A stretch of 7,644 bases of DNA from an uncultured Clostridia bacterium. GTDB lineage: Bacteria; Bacillota; Clostridia; Oscillospirales; CAG-272. Within the stretch, counting starts at the first letter, position 1; each line of letters opens with the position of its first letter. Shown here piece by piece: positions 1-7,200 of the stretch. The position numbers and the translations under genes are program-made. Below the pieces are notes generated by a model. That model made no database searches and was not told where the DNA came from. It saw nothing but the letters and a program-made list of their open reading frames with translations. The stretch is from contig CAJGCD010000070.1 in assembly GCA_904501715.1 (NCBI GenBank), positions 1 through 7,644 on the forward strand. The letters run 5' to 3'.

Positions 1-1
1 C

Positions 2-1147
2 TCCGAATATTTCGTTGAGCTTAACAAAAAGCTTGAGGAGCTTTCCTCGCGTGTCAGGGAGGTAAAGAGCGTTACCATCGGTGTAAATCTTGACGCGCAG
101 CTGCGTCCTGCATATGCGGGAGTTCTTTCTATCAATCCCGAATCCTTCCGTTCCGGTGACGTTATTGACAAGATACTCCGCCTTAATTTCAAAGAAGATG
201 AGTATACCTGCATCGCAAATCTTGTCCCATTTAACAAGAAGCAATCGGAAAATCAAAGAACCGCTCTTGCTCTTGCCTTTAACTCGGCAATCAACGACGT
301 TTACAAGCAGTCGCTTCGCTCCTGGAAAAAGATAGTTCAAAGCTTTGTTCTTGAAAACACCGACTTTTTACTCAATCTTATGCCCGAGATAGAGTTTTTG
401 GTAAGAGGAACAAATCTTCTCCGCACTCTGAAGAAAAAAGGACTGCATCTGTGTCGCCCTGAGGTATCTACCGATAAGATAACCTTTATCGCTCACGAGC
501 TATACAATCCCTGCGTCGCCCTTAAGGTTGATGACGAGATGATCACCAACGATATAGAATTTGACGATAGCGCGATGATATACGTACTTACAGGTCCTAA
601 CAGAGGAGGAAAGTCGGTAATCACCTGCGCCGTTGGACTTGCTCAGGTAATGTTCCAGCTTGGAATGTTCGTTCCCGCAAAGGACGCTACGATAAGCATA
701 GCCGACGCTATATTCACTCACTTCCCCACGGGTGCTGACGATACTATCGACAAGGGTCGTCTTGGAGAGGAATGTGCCCGTCTGCGCGATATCTTTGAGG
801 GGGTTACCAAAAACAGCTTCGTTCTGCTTGACGAGTCGCTTTCATCCACAGGTGCTTACGAGGCCTCATATATCGCGGCAGAGGTGCTGGCGGGATTTAG
901 CCGCTTGGGATGCCGTTGCCTGTTCTCCACTCACCTTCACGAGCTTGCGGCGCAGATAGATAACATCAACGCCCGCACTGCCGCTGACGGCGGCTCCACT
1001 ATTGACACGCTGGTTGCGGGAATTGAGGACGGCAACCGCTCGTTCAAAATAGTGCGTATGAAGCCCGATGGAAAGAGCTACGCCCGCGATATCGCAGACA
1101 AATATGGTCTGTCCTATGAAAATATAGTTAAGACGTTTAAAAAATAA
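2..1147 (+). CDS. MutS-family ATPase, 5'-truncated by window edge
   Basis: The frame is open from base 2 to the TAA at 1145-1147, so 381 C-terminal residues are visible and the true start lies upstream. An ABC-type MutS ATPase domain is clear. Walker A is GPNRGGKS (nt 593-616), Walker B is FVLLDE (nt 818-835), and the H-loop reads STHLHELA (nt 926-949). Between them lies a D-D-T...G-R-L-G-E-E segment, where classical MutS has a G-x-S-T-F type signature. The part before the ATPase (nt 2-560) is charged and probably helical, like the MutS core/lever domain. The protein stops soon after the ATPase (PDGKSYARDIADKYG), so it lacks the long C-terminal dimerisation tail of MutS1, and it shows no Smr domain as in MutS2. 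MutS proteins couple ATP binding to clamping on DNA. Whether this divergent member works in mismatch repair is unknown. It is the first visible gene of a four-gene operon, 25 bp ahead of the regulator. The family call is secure; the subfamily is not. Confidence 0.88.
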   Translation, partial: SEYFVELNKKLEELSSRVREVKSVTIGVNLDAQLRPAYAGVLSINPESFRSGDVIDKILRLNFKEDEYTCIANLVPFNKKQSENQRTALALAFNSAINDVYKQSLRSWKKIVQSFVLENTDFLLNLMPEIEFLVRGTNLLRTLKKKGLHLCRPEVSTDKITFIAHELYNPCVALKVDDEMITNDIEFDDSAMIYVLTGPNRGGKSVITCAVGLAQVMFQLGMFVPAKDATISIADAIFTHFPTGADDTIDKGRLGEECARLRDIFEGVTKNSFVLLDESLSSTGAYEASYIAAEVLAGFSRLGCRCLFSTHLHELAAQIDNINARTAADGGSTIDTLVAGIEDGNRSFKIVRMKPDGKSYARDIADKYGLSYENIVKTFKK

Positions 1148-1172
1148 GCTCTTATATTGAGAGGTAGATAAT

Positions 1173-1655
1173 ATGAATTCAGAAATTTTAAAATTACTCG
1201 AAAGTGATGCAAGACTCACCGCAGAGCAAATAGCCATAATCCTCGACCTTGATAAGAATACGGTAGTAAACGAGATAGCGGAATACGAGAAAAACGGAAC
1301 TATTCTGGGATACAAAACTATCGTTGACTGGGAAAAGACCAACTGCGAAGCGGTTACCGCTATGATAGAGGTCAAGCTTACTCCACAGCATGACCGAGGA
1401 TTTGACCGAGTTGCCGAAAAGATATATAACTATCCCGAGGTCAAATCAGTATATCTTATGTCGGGCGCATACGACCTTTCTGTTCTTATTGAAGGAAAAA
1501 CGATGAAGGAGGTTGCCCTCTTCGTTTCGCAAAAGCTTGCTACGATAGATGCGGTAATCTCTACCGCGACACACTTTGTCCTTCACAAGTACAAGGACAC
1601 GGGTATACTTTACGATGCCCCCGAAATAGATGAGAGAGGAAATTACAACGGATGA
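1173..1655 (+). CDS. Lrp/AsnC-family transcriptional regulator
   Basis: The product is 160 aa, normal for the family. Residues about 1-45 fit the N-terminal helix-turn-helix (SEILKLLESDARLTAEQIA, then a recognition helix near DKNTVVNEIAEYEK). Residues about 60-140 fit the RAM/AsnC effector domain, including the SGAYDLSVLIEG strand at 97-108, which matches the usual G-x-Y-D-L pattern. Such proteins form octamers or dimers that bind DNA and sense amino acids. The ATG at 1173 has a GAGG ribosome site at 1161-1164. The TGA overlaps the next ATG by four bases (ATGA, 1652-1655), so translation of the aminotransferase is probably coupled. The likely targets are its own operon and amino-acid genes; this is inference from pairing, and no operator was recognised. 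The HTH helix is less canonical than the effector domain. Confidence 0.9.
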   Translation: MNSEILKLLESDARLTAEQIAIILDLDKNTVVNEIAEYEKNGTILGYKTIVDWEKTNCEAVTAMIEVKLTPQHDRGFDRVAEKIYNYPEVKSVYLMSGAYDLSVLIEGKTMKEVALFVSQKLATIDAVISTATHFVLHKYKDTGILYDAPEIDERGNYNG

Positions 1656-2818
1656 TAGATTACAGCAAGGTACTGTCCCGGACAGTGGTAGAAACACCCA
1701 AGTCGGGAATTCGTAAATTTTTCGACCTTATGAACACTATGACCGACGTTGTCGGTCTTACAGTAGGTGAGCCCGATTTCCAGACGCCCTGGCACATACG
1801 CGAGGCAGGTGTTCAAAGCCTTGAAAAAGGAAAAACCTACTATACCGCAAACGCAGGTCTTGCGGAGCTCCGCTCGGAAATAAACACATATATGACCCGA
1901 CGCTTTAACGTGTCCTATGACCCCACGAGCGAGGTCATAGTCACGGTAGGCGGAAGCGAAGCTATTGATATTGCTTTCCGTTCCGTTATAGAGCCGGGAG
2001 ATGAAATAATAATTCCCACTCCTTCCTTCGTTTGCTACGCACCCTTGGCAAGGATGTCGGGTGGCGTACCCATTATCCTTGAAACCAAGTTTGAGGATAA
2101 GTTCAAAATAAATCCCGAAGCACTGAAGGCGGCTATTACCCCCAGAACAAAGATGCTCGTTCTTCCCTATCCCAACAATCCTACTGGTGCTATAATGACC
2201 AAGGAAGAGCTTGCGGATATAGCCGATATATTAAAAGATACCAATATCATTGTGCTTTCCGACGAGATATATGCGGAAATGACCTATACGGGCAATCACT
2301 GCTCAATCGCGTCTCTTGACGGAATGTGGGAAAGAACGATTATCGCAAGCGGCTTTTCTAAAGCATACGCTATGACAGGCTGGAGACTCGGATATATCTG
2401 CGCTCCCAAGCAGCTCACCGAGCAAATGCTCAAAATACACCAGTACGGTATTATGTCATCTCCCACAACATCTCAGTTTGCGGCTATCGAGGCGCTCAAA
2501 AACGGAGATGCGGATATCAAAATGATGGTAGATGAATACAATCGCCGCCGCCGTTATATTTTTAACGGTCTTAAGAGCATAGGTATCGAAGCCTTTGAGC
2601 CCGAAGGTGCGTTCTATATATTCCCCAAGATAGGCGATTTCGGTCTGTCGGGTGAGGAATTCTGTAACAAGCTTCTTTACGACTATAAGTGCGCTATCGT
2701 TCCCGGTAATGCTTTCGGTAACAGCGGAGAAGGCTTTGCGCGTATATCCTATGCGTATTCCATAAAGCACATTACACAGGCGCTTGAAAGAATAGAGGCT
2801 TTTGTCAAAACTCTTTGA
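1652..2818 (+). CDS. PLP-dependent class I/II aminotransferase
   Basis: The product is 388 aa, full length for fold-type I aminotransferases. Visible landmarks are the substrate-binding V-G-E-P motif (38-41), an aromatic Y-Y-T-A-N-A-G-L-A-E-L-R segment (63-74), N-N-P-T-G (175-179), D204 and Y207 of DEIYAEM for the cofactor, and the Schiff-base lysine K237 in SGFSKAYAMTGWRLGY. R364 in GFARISYAYS would bind the substrate carboxylate. It should transfer an amino group between an amino acid and a 2-oxo acid in the cytosol. The sequence resembles the aspartate/aromatic (AspC/PatA/AraT-like) group, but the substrate cannot be read from it. The ATG overlaps the upstream TGA, with a purine-rich AGAGAGGA at 1633-1640. 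Pairing with an Lrp/AsnC regulator suggests amino-acid-responsive expression. Confidence 0.93.
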   Translation: MIDYSKVLSRTVVETPKSGIRKFFDLMNTMTDVVGLTVGEPDFQTPWHIREAGVQSLEKGKTYYTANAGLAELRSEINTYMTRRFNVSYDPTSEVIVTVGGSEAIDIAFRSVIEPGDEIIIPTPSFVCYAPLARMSGGVPIILETKFEDKFKINPEALKAAITPRTKMLVLPYPNNPTGAIMTKEELADIADILKDTNIIVLSDEIYAEMTYTGNHCSIASLDGMWERTIIASGFSKAYAMTGWRLGYICAPKQLTEQMLKIHQYGIMSSPTTSQFAAIEALKNGDADIKMMVDEYNRRRRYIFNGLKSIGIEAFEPEGAFYIFPKIGDFGLSGEEFCNKLLYDYKCAIVPGNAFGNSGEGFARISYAYSIKHITQALERIEAFVKTL

Positions 2819-2832
2819 TTTTTTAAAATGTT

Positions 2833-3354
2833 ATGATTAGAAAAGCAGTTCAAGAAGATATATCCTCCGTAGCAAAGCTTTATGACAAGGCTATCGAATA
2901 TGAAGATTCTCATATAAAATATACCAGCTGGCAAAAAGGAATATATCCCACGGTGGATACCGCAAAACTTGGTGTAAAAAGAAGCTCTCTTTACGTTGTT
3001 GAAGTGGACGAAAAAACGGTAGCATCTGTCATACTTGATACCCGCCAGCCTCCCGAATACCGAAATGTTTCGTGGGGAAAATCGACTAAATACAATGAGT
3101 CCTTGGTAATACACACCCTTTGCGTGGACCCTGAATATTCAGGAACGGGAATAGGTTCTGCGCTTGTAGACTTTATCAAGCAGCTGGCTAAGGAACAGGG
3201 ATGTCTTACAATAAGGCTTAATACCACCAAAAGGAACACTCCCGCAACCCATCTTTATGAAAAGAACGGCTTTGCCGTAGTAGCAACTCAGAACATTTTG
3301 CTTAACGGACAGATTCCCTGCGACGAGCATTTGTTTATGGAATTTATACTTTAA
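2833..3354 (+). CDS. GNAT-family N-acetyltransferase
   Basis: The product is 173 aa with the GNAT layout: the opening MIRKAVQEDI, a central beta strand plus acetyl-CoA loop LCVDPEYSGTGIGSALVDF (96-114), and motif B N-T-P-A-T-H-L-Y-E-K-N-G-F (135-147), where Y142 is in the usual general-acid position. It transfers an acetyl group from acetyl-CoA to an amine; the substrate is unknown. In the pyrophosphate loop the usual Arg/Gln of R/Q-x-x-G-x-G is Ser103, while the glycines remain. The start is fixed by an in-frame TAA at 2824-2826 and by the typical family N-terminus. No convincing Shine-Dalgarno is visible in the T/A-rich bases before it, so it may depend on ribosomes arriving from the aminotransferase, whose stop is 14 bp upstream. 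It is the last gene of the operon. Confidence 0.88.
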   Translation: MIRKAVQEDISSVAKLYDKAIEYEDSHIKYTSWQKGIYPTVDTAKLGVKRSSLYVVEVDEKTVASVILDTRQPPEYRNVSWGKSTKYNESLVIHTLCVDPEYSGTGIGSALVDFIKQLAKEQGCLTIRLNTTKRNTPATHLYEKNGFAVVATQNILLNGQIPCDEHLFMEFIL

Positions 3355-3355
3355 A

Positions 3356-3392
3356 AAAAGATACCCATAGGACTCCCCTATGGGTATCTTTT
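3356..3392. terminator. bidirectional intrinsic terminator shared by convergent genes
   Basis: A perfect 15-bp stem (3357-3371 with 3377-3391, extendable to 16 bp with 3356:3392) closes a 5-nt loop. A-runs on the left and a TTTTATTT tract on the right give a U-rich tail in both directions. It starts two bases after the GNAT stop codon, and its right arm overlaps the stop codon of the minus-strand methyltransferase (3391-3393), so it serves both genes. Confidence 0.93.
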
Positions 3393-4521
3393 ATTTGCTG
3401 TTAGGCTTAAAATATTGATATAATGAGCAAGGTATCATTCCGTTATAAAGCTTGCGTATCTTATCGGCGCGTTTGCCATAGCAGCTTTGAAAGTTTTCCG
3501 ATGATGTAAGAATATATACCTGCCATGGAGAGAGCCTTGAGAATGCCTCTCCTATTTCACGGTACAGCCTTTCTATCTCTCTTGGAGTCATAAGTCTCTC
3601 ACCGTAAGGAGGATTGCAAACGATTGTTCCGCGACGGTCAAGCTTCTCAATTTTTCTCGCGTCAGCTTCAAAAAATCTTATTCTGTCCCCTACTCCTGCT
3701 TGCTCGGCATTTTCTCTTGCTATCTCAAGTATCTGAGGGTCGATATCCGATGCATATGCTTCAAACGCGCTGTCATGCTTTATCTGCGAGAGTGCTTTTG
3801 CTCTCTCTTCTTTTGCTATTTTGCCGTCGCCAAGAATATCAAAGGACTCGCACGCAAAGCTTCTGTCAAGTCCGGGGGCTTGGTTGGTCATCATCATAGC
3901 GCACTCGATAGCTATGGTTCCCGAACCGCAAAATGGGTCCCATAAAAGTACATCCTCTCTCGGACGGGATATGGCTGCTATTGCCGCCGCAAGAGTTTCA
4001 CGCAAGGGAGCCGCTCCCGCTACCGCGCGATATCCGCGCTTATGAAGCGCCGTTCCCGACGTATCTATCATAAGGGTGGCAACATCCTTAAATATAAAAA
4101 ATTCTATTTGATATTTTATTTTTTCTTCGTTAAACCACCTTATACCGTAGCTTTCCGAAAGTCGCTGCACCACTGCCTTTTTCACAATACTTTGGCAATC
4201 GGGCACGGAAAAGAGCTTGCTTTTTATGGCGTGTCCCTTAACAGGAAACGCATCCTCTTTACCGATAAAGCTCTCCCACGGAAGCGCTTTAGTTCCTTCA
4301 AAAAGGTCATCAAAGCTTTCTGCCCTGAAAGCTCCAAGCTTTATAAATACCCGTTCTGCAAAGCGCAAATGAAGATTTGCAGCAAAGACAGCCCTTTCGT
4401 CACCAAGAAAGGTTACTCTTCCGTCCATAGTATCGGTACGTTTGTATCCAAGAGCGTCTATTTCCTCACCCAATAACTTTTCAAGCCCAAAAAGGCATGT
4501 AGCAACAAGTTCCAACGTCAT
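3391..4521 (-). CDS. THUMP-domain class I SAM-dependent RNA methyltransferase (RlmL/YpsC family)
   Basis: The product is 376 aa from the ATG at 4521. An N-terminal ferredoxin-like/THUMP RNA-binding part spans about residues 1-155, followed by the conserved D-T-S-G...L-H-K-R-G-Y-R (153-165). A Rossmann methyltransferase fold follows: SAM motif I DPFCGSGTIAIE (195-206), the acidic YASDIDPQ (256-263), and catalytic motif IV NPPYGERL (303-310), the N-P-P-Y type of base N-methylases. The family includes the m2G2445 23S rRNA enzyme RlmL of E. coli (its N-terminal half) and B. subtilis YpsC. The exact target here is inferred only. A TTG at 4533 would add four residues, but it overlaps the GAGG ribosome site (4531-4528) placed 6 nt before the ATG, so the ATG is preferred. 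It is transcribed alone, divergently from holB. Confidence 0.92.
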   Translation of the reverse strand: MTLELVATCLFGLEKLLGEEIDALGYKRTDTMDGRVTFLGDERAVFAANLHLRFAERVFIKLGAFRAESFDDLFEGTKALPWESFIGKEDAFPVKGHAIKSKLFSVPDCQSIVKKAVVQRLSESYGIRWFNEEKIKYQIEFFIFKDVATLMIDTSGTALHKRGYRAVAGAAPLRETLAAAIAAISRPREDVLLWDPFCGSGTIAIECAMMMTNQAPGLDRSFACESFDILGDGKIAKEERAKALSQIKHDSAFEAYASDIDPQILEIARENAEQAGVGDRIRFFEADARKIEKLDRRGTIVCNPPYGERLMTPREIERLYREIGEAFSRLSPWQVYILTSSENFQSCYGKRADKIRKLYNGMIPCSLYQYFKPNSK

Positions 4522-4549
4522 TTCAATCCTCAAAGAATGTATTTTAAAT

Positions 4550-4578
4550 ATTATAAAATAATTATGCTACAATGTCAA
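4550..4578 (-). promoter_or_regulatory. consensus sigma-A promoter for the methyltransferase gene
   Basis: On the minus strand TTGACA lies at 4578-4573 and TATAAT at 4555-4550, with exactly 17 bp between them. Initiation is expected near 4543, giving a leader of about 22 nt before the ATG at 4521. That leaves room for the GAGG site and argues against the TTG at 4533 as the start. Confidence 0.92.
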
Positions 4579-4608
4579 TACCTTTTTCTTCAAATAGAGC
4601 CGTTGGAC

Positions 4609-4637
4609 TTGACACGGCAAGCTTTTTTTGATATAAT
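4609..4637 (+). promoter_or_regulatory. consensus sigma-A promoter with extended -10 for holB-ricT
   Basis: TTGACA (4609-4614) and TATAAT (4632-4637) are 17 bp apart, and TGA at 4629-4631 supplies the TGn of an extended -10. Initiation is expected near 4644, giving a leader of about 34 nt before the ATG at 4678. The spacer contains a T-run (4623-4629). Confidence 0.94.
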
Positions 4638-4677
4638 ATATTATGTATTGGTATATTCTTGTGATAGGAGCTCGCTT

Positions 4678-5718
4678 ATGAAAGAAAATAAACAAGCTAT
4701 GAGCGAAATAATAGGCAACGACGCGCTGAAAAGCCGTATCTGCCGAGATATTATGAACAGCTCGCTTTCTCACGCATATATCATTGAGGGACCCGAAGGC
4801 AGTGGAAAGCATACTATTGCTTTGATGTCAGCCGCAGCTCTCGCTTGTGAGCACAAGGAAAATCTATCGCTTCCCCTTCCTTGTCTGACCTGCCCTTCGT
4901 GCAAGAAAATTCTGGAGAGAAAATCTCCCGACGTCATATTCCAAGGTACAGAAGGAAAAAGCACCTTGGGAGTGGATATCGCTCGCTTTATAAAAGAGGA
5001 CGTATATACTATCCCCAACGACCTTGATAAAAAAATATATATAATTGAAGATGCCGAAAAAATGACGGTGCAGGCGCAAAACGCACTTCTTCTCACCCTT
5101 GAGGAGCCCCCCTCCTTCGTTCATTTTTTTCTACTGTGCGATAATTCCTCTTCTCTTCTTGAAACTATCAAAAGCCGCGCGCCTATTCTGAGAACAGAGT
5201 CGGTCAGCGAAGAAGAAATAGACGAATATATATCCCATCACGACCGAAGAGCCGCGCAAATGAAGCTTTCCGCTCCCGAGGAATACAAGGCAATTTTAAA
5301 ATCGGCACACGGAGGTATCGGTAAAGCAATAAAGCTTCTTGAGCCAAAGGCATGGAAGCCCGTAAAGGAATTAAGACAGCTTGCTGATGGCTTTATGCGT
5401 TCTGCTATCGAATCAAGAAGCGCTAAAGATATTCTATACTACTTACCGATTTTTTCAAGCAAACGAGACATCTTGTCCGAACAGCTTTCGGTTCTGCTTC
5501 TGGCAGTACGCGACCTTATACTTTTGAAAAAAAGCGACTCCCCTTCTCTCTGCTTTTATTGCGATACAGATAAAGCTATCGAGCTTTGTGACAAGGTCTC
5601 TCTTTCATTTTTATTCTCTTTGGAGGAAGCCATCTCCAATGCCATAGACGAAAACAAAAGAAACGCCAACGTAAGGCTTATGATATCAAAAATGCTACTT
5701 ACCGCAGGTCTAATATAA
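4678..5718 (+). CDS. holB: DNA polymerase III clamp-loader subunit delta'
   Basis: The product is 346 aa. It opens like clamp-loader ATPases (IIGNDALKSRI, then SHAYIIEGPEGSGKHT with Walker A at 38-46). A four-cysteine zinc module follows (C56, C69, C72, C75). Next come the degenerate Walker B/sensor region IYIIEDAEKMTVQAQNALLLTLEEPP (split here as 120-129 and 130-145), and S166-R167-A168, equivalent to the SRC arginine-finger motif. The C-terminal 170 residues are helical, as expected for the collar domain. Delta' is the stator of the complex that opens and loads the beta sliding clamp at the replication fork. The ATG at 4678 has AGGAG at 4666-4670 with 7-nt spacing. The frame is open upstream to an ATG at 4537, but that lies ahead of the promoter and cannot be used from it. 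ricT follows after 24 bp, as in the conserved Bacillota holB-ricT order. The DnaX gamma/tau subunit is the alternative, but its length and neighbour favour delta'. Confidence 0.92.
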   Translation: MKENKQAMSEIIGNDALKSRICRDIMNSSLSHAYIIEGPEGSGKHTIALMSAAALACEHKENLSLPLPCLTCPSCKKILERKSPDVIFQGTEGKSTLGVDIARFIKEDVYTIPNDLDKKIYIIEDAEKMTVQAQNALLLTLEEPPSFVHFFLLCDNSSSLLETIKSRAPILRTESVSEEEIDEYISHHDRRAAQMKLSAPEEYKAILKSAHGGIGKAIKLLEPKAWKPVKELRQLADGFMRSAIESRSAKDILYYLPIFSSKRDILSEQLSVLLLAVRDLILLKKSDSPSLCFYCDTDKAIELCDKVSLSFLFSLEEAISNAIDENKRNANVRLMISKMLLTAGLI

Positions 5719-5742
5719 ACCTATTCTCAGAAAGGATACCAA

Positions 5743-7164
5743 ATGGATAACGAAAACAAAAACGCCCCTGCTCAGACGCAAAACCATCATCATCACAAAA
5801 ATAAAGGGCGCAAGCACAAATCATATTTTTTAACTCCCGCGGAGGCTTCTGCGGATAATGTAAAAGCGCAAAACCCAAGCAGCGCGGCACAAAATGTCAA
5901 GCATAACAGTCCCGCGCCCCACAAGGTCAAGCAGAATGACAAAGCCGACAATGCTGCCGAGGCAGTAAACAGTGGAGTTTCTACACAACAAAATACTCCT
6001 TCAAAAAATAACCGTAACCGTAACAAGCGAAGAAAGCACGGCGACCGTAATCGCGACACACAAAATTCGACTGCGGTTTCGCAACCCCAGAACACTGTGG
6101 AAGCTTCCAACGAGCCCAAGCTTGATATTGCTGCCTCGTCTTTCACAAAAAAATCAGACAAGCTCGAAAAGCCCGCTCCTAAAAAGATGGATAAATTTTT
6201 AAGCTCCCCTGAGTTTGAAAAATATTCGGATTATGAGGAATTCTCCTACGCTGAAATATACGGAACTGAAGAGGATATACCCTCTGCTGCTCTGCCGTCT
6301 GTGGAGAATGTAAATACCGAAGACCTACCCGCGGATAACGAGCCTATGGTAACTGTTGTGGGTATAAGATTTAAGGCATCCGGAAAAACCTACTTCTTTG
6401 ATCCCAAAGGGATATTTTTTAAGGTAGGCTCACACGCCATTGTAGAAACCGCAAGAGGGTTGGAATATGGAGAGGTTGCATTGGCAAATACCAAGGTTAA
6501 AGAAAGTGAAACCGTTCCTCCCCTTCGTGCTGCAGTACGTGTGGCTACCGAGGCGGATATAAAGCATCATGCTGAAAACAAGGAAAAGGAAAACGAGGCA
6601 TTCCGTCTTTGCAATGAAAAAATAATTGAGCACAAGCTTGATATGAAGCTTATTGATGCTCAATACACATTTGATAACAGCAAGCTGCTATTTTACTTTA
6701 CCTCTTCGGGAAGAGTTGATTTCAGAGAACTCGTAAAAGACCTGGCAGGTGTTTTCCGCACAAGAATAGAGCTGCGCCAGATAGGCATTCGCGACGAGGC
6801 AAAAATGGTTGGCGGACTCGGTCTTTGCGGCAGACCTTTGTGCTGTTCGCTTTTCCTTACAGACTTTGGACAGGTGTCTATAAAGATGGCAAAGGAGCAA
6901 AATCTGTCACTTAATTCTTCTAAGATATCGGGAATATGCGGTCGTCTTATGTGCTGTCTGCGCTATGAGCACGACACCTACGAATATGAGATAAAGCGCA
7001 CTCCTCCCGTAGATACTCTCGTAAGAACCGTAGACGGTGTGGGAGTGGTTACCGAGACCAGCCCCTTGGCGGGAACCATAAAGGTACGCCTTAACGAATC
7101 CCCCGAGGTTCCGCCAAAATCATACAAGCGCGAGGAAGTTTCCATCTTGAAAAAAAAGAAATAA
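5743..7164 (+). CDS. ricT: RicT/YaaT, PSP1-domain iron-sulfur protein with long N-terminal extension
   Basis: The product is 473 aa; B. subtilis RicT is about 275 aa. The conserved core begins near residue 202 (MVTVVGIRFKASGKTYFFDP) and includes the family hallmark GRVDFRELVKDLA (323-335), RIELRQIGIRDEAKM (341-355), and two cysteine clusters: C362/C367/C368 in LCGRPLCC and C399/C404/C405 in ICGRLMCC. In B. subtilis RicT joins RicA and RicF in a complex that carries [4Fe-4S] clusters and partners RNase Y in mRNA maturation, also affecting competence, biofilm and sporulation. Residues 1-200 are low-complexity, rich in N, K, Q, A and S, with a four-histidine run (15-18) and a basic patch (NRNRNKRRKHGDRNR, 90-104), then an acidic stretch (158-200). 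The ATG at 5743 has AAAGGA at 5731-5736, while the internal Met202 lacks a good ribosome site, so the extension is probably real. It is the second gene of the holB operon. Confidence 0.93.
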   Translation: MDNENKNAPAQTQNHHHHKNKGRKHKSYFLTPAEASADNVKAQNPSSAAQNVKHNSPAPHKVKQNDKADNAAEAVNSGVSTQQNTPSKNNRNRNKRRKHGDRNRDTQNSTAVSQPQNTVEASNEPKLDIAASSFTKKSDKLEKPAPKKMDKFLSSPEFEKYSDYEEFSYAEIYGTEEDIPSAALPSVENVNTEDLPADNEPMVTVVGIRFKASGKTYFFDPKGIFFKVGSHAIVETARGLEYGEVALANTKVKESETVPPLRAAVRVATEADIKHHAENKEKENEAFRLCNEKIIEHKLDMKLIDAQYTFDNSKLLFYFTSSGRVDFRELVKDLAGVFRTRIELRQIGIRDEAKMVGGLGLCGRPLCCSLFLTDFGQVSIKMAKEQNLSLNSSKISGICGRLMCCLRYEHDTYEYEIKRTPPVDTLVRTVDGVGVVTETSPLAGTIKVRLNESPEVPPKSYKREEVSILKKKK

Positions 7165-7171
7165 GAAATTT

Positions 7172-7198
7172 AAAAGAGACCCTTTCGGGTCTCTTTTT
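7172..7198. terminator. intrinsic terminator after ricT, probably bidirectional
   Basis: An 11-bp stem (7172-7182 with 7187-7197; GAGACCC/GGGTCTC core) closes a TTTC loop and runs into five T residues. It begins 8 nt after the ricT stop. In the minus direction the A-run gives a matching U-tail, and a minus-strand reading frame ends at 7201, just before it. Confidence 0.9.
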
Positions 7199-7200
7199 GA

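Noticed and set aside
90..335. 81-codon plus-strand frame near the window start
   Set aside because: The MutS-like frame is open through the same region from base 2 and continues into its ATPase domain.
866..1375. 169-codon minus-strand frame across the MutS-like/regulator junction
   Set aside because: It overlaps two well-supported genes and spans their boundary; the translation has no recognisable domain.
4042..4476. 144-codon plus-strand frame inside the methyltransferase gene
   Set aside because: It is antisense to THUMP-domain coding sequence with clear family motifs, and no promoter or ribosome site supports it.
4531..4533. TTG as start of the methyltransferase
   Set aside because: It overlaps the GAGG ribosome site, which is ideally spaced for the ATG at 4521, and would leave a leader of only about 10 nt.
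5793..6161. 122-codon minus-strand reading frame antisense to the RicT extension
   Set aside because: Its leucine/alanine/cysteine-rich sequence is what the antisense of an N/K/Q/A-rich low-complexity region gives. The plus frame continues into a conserved domain and has a good ribosome site.
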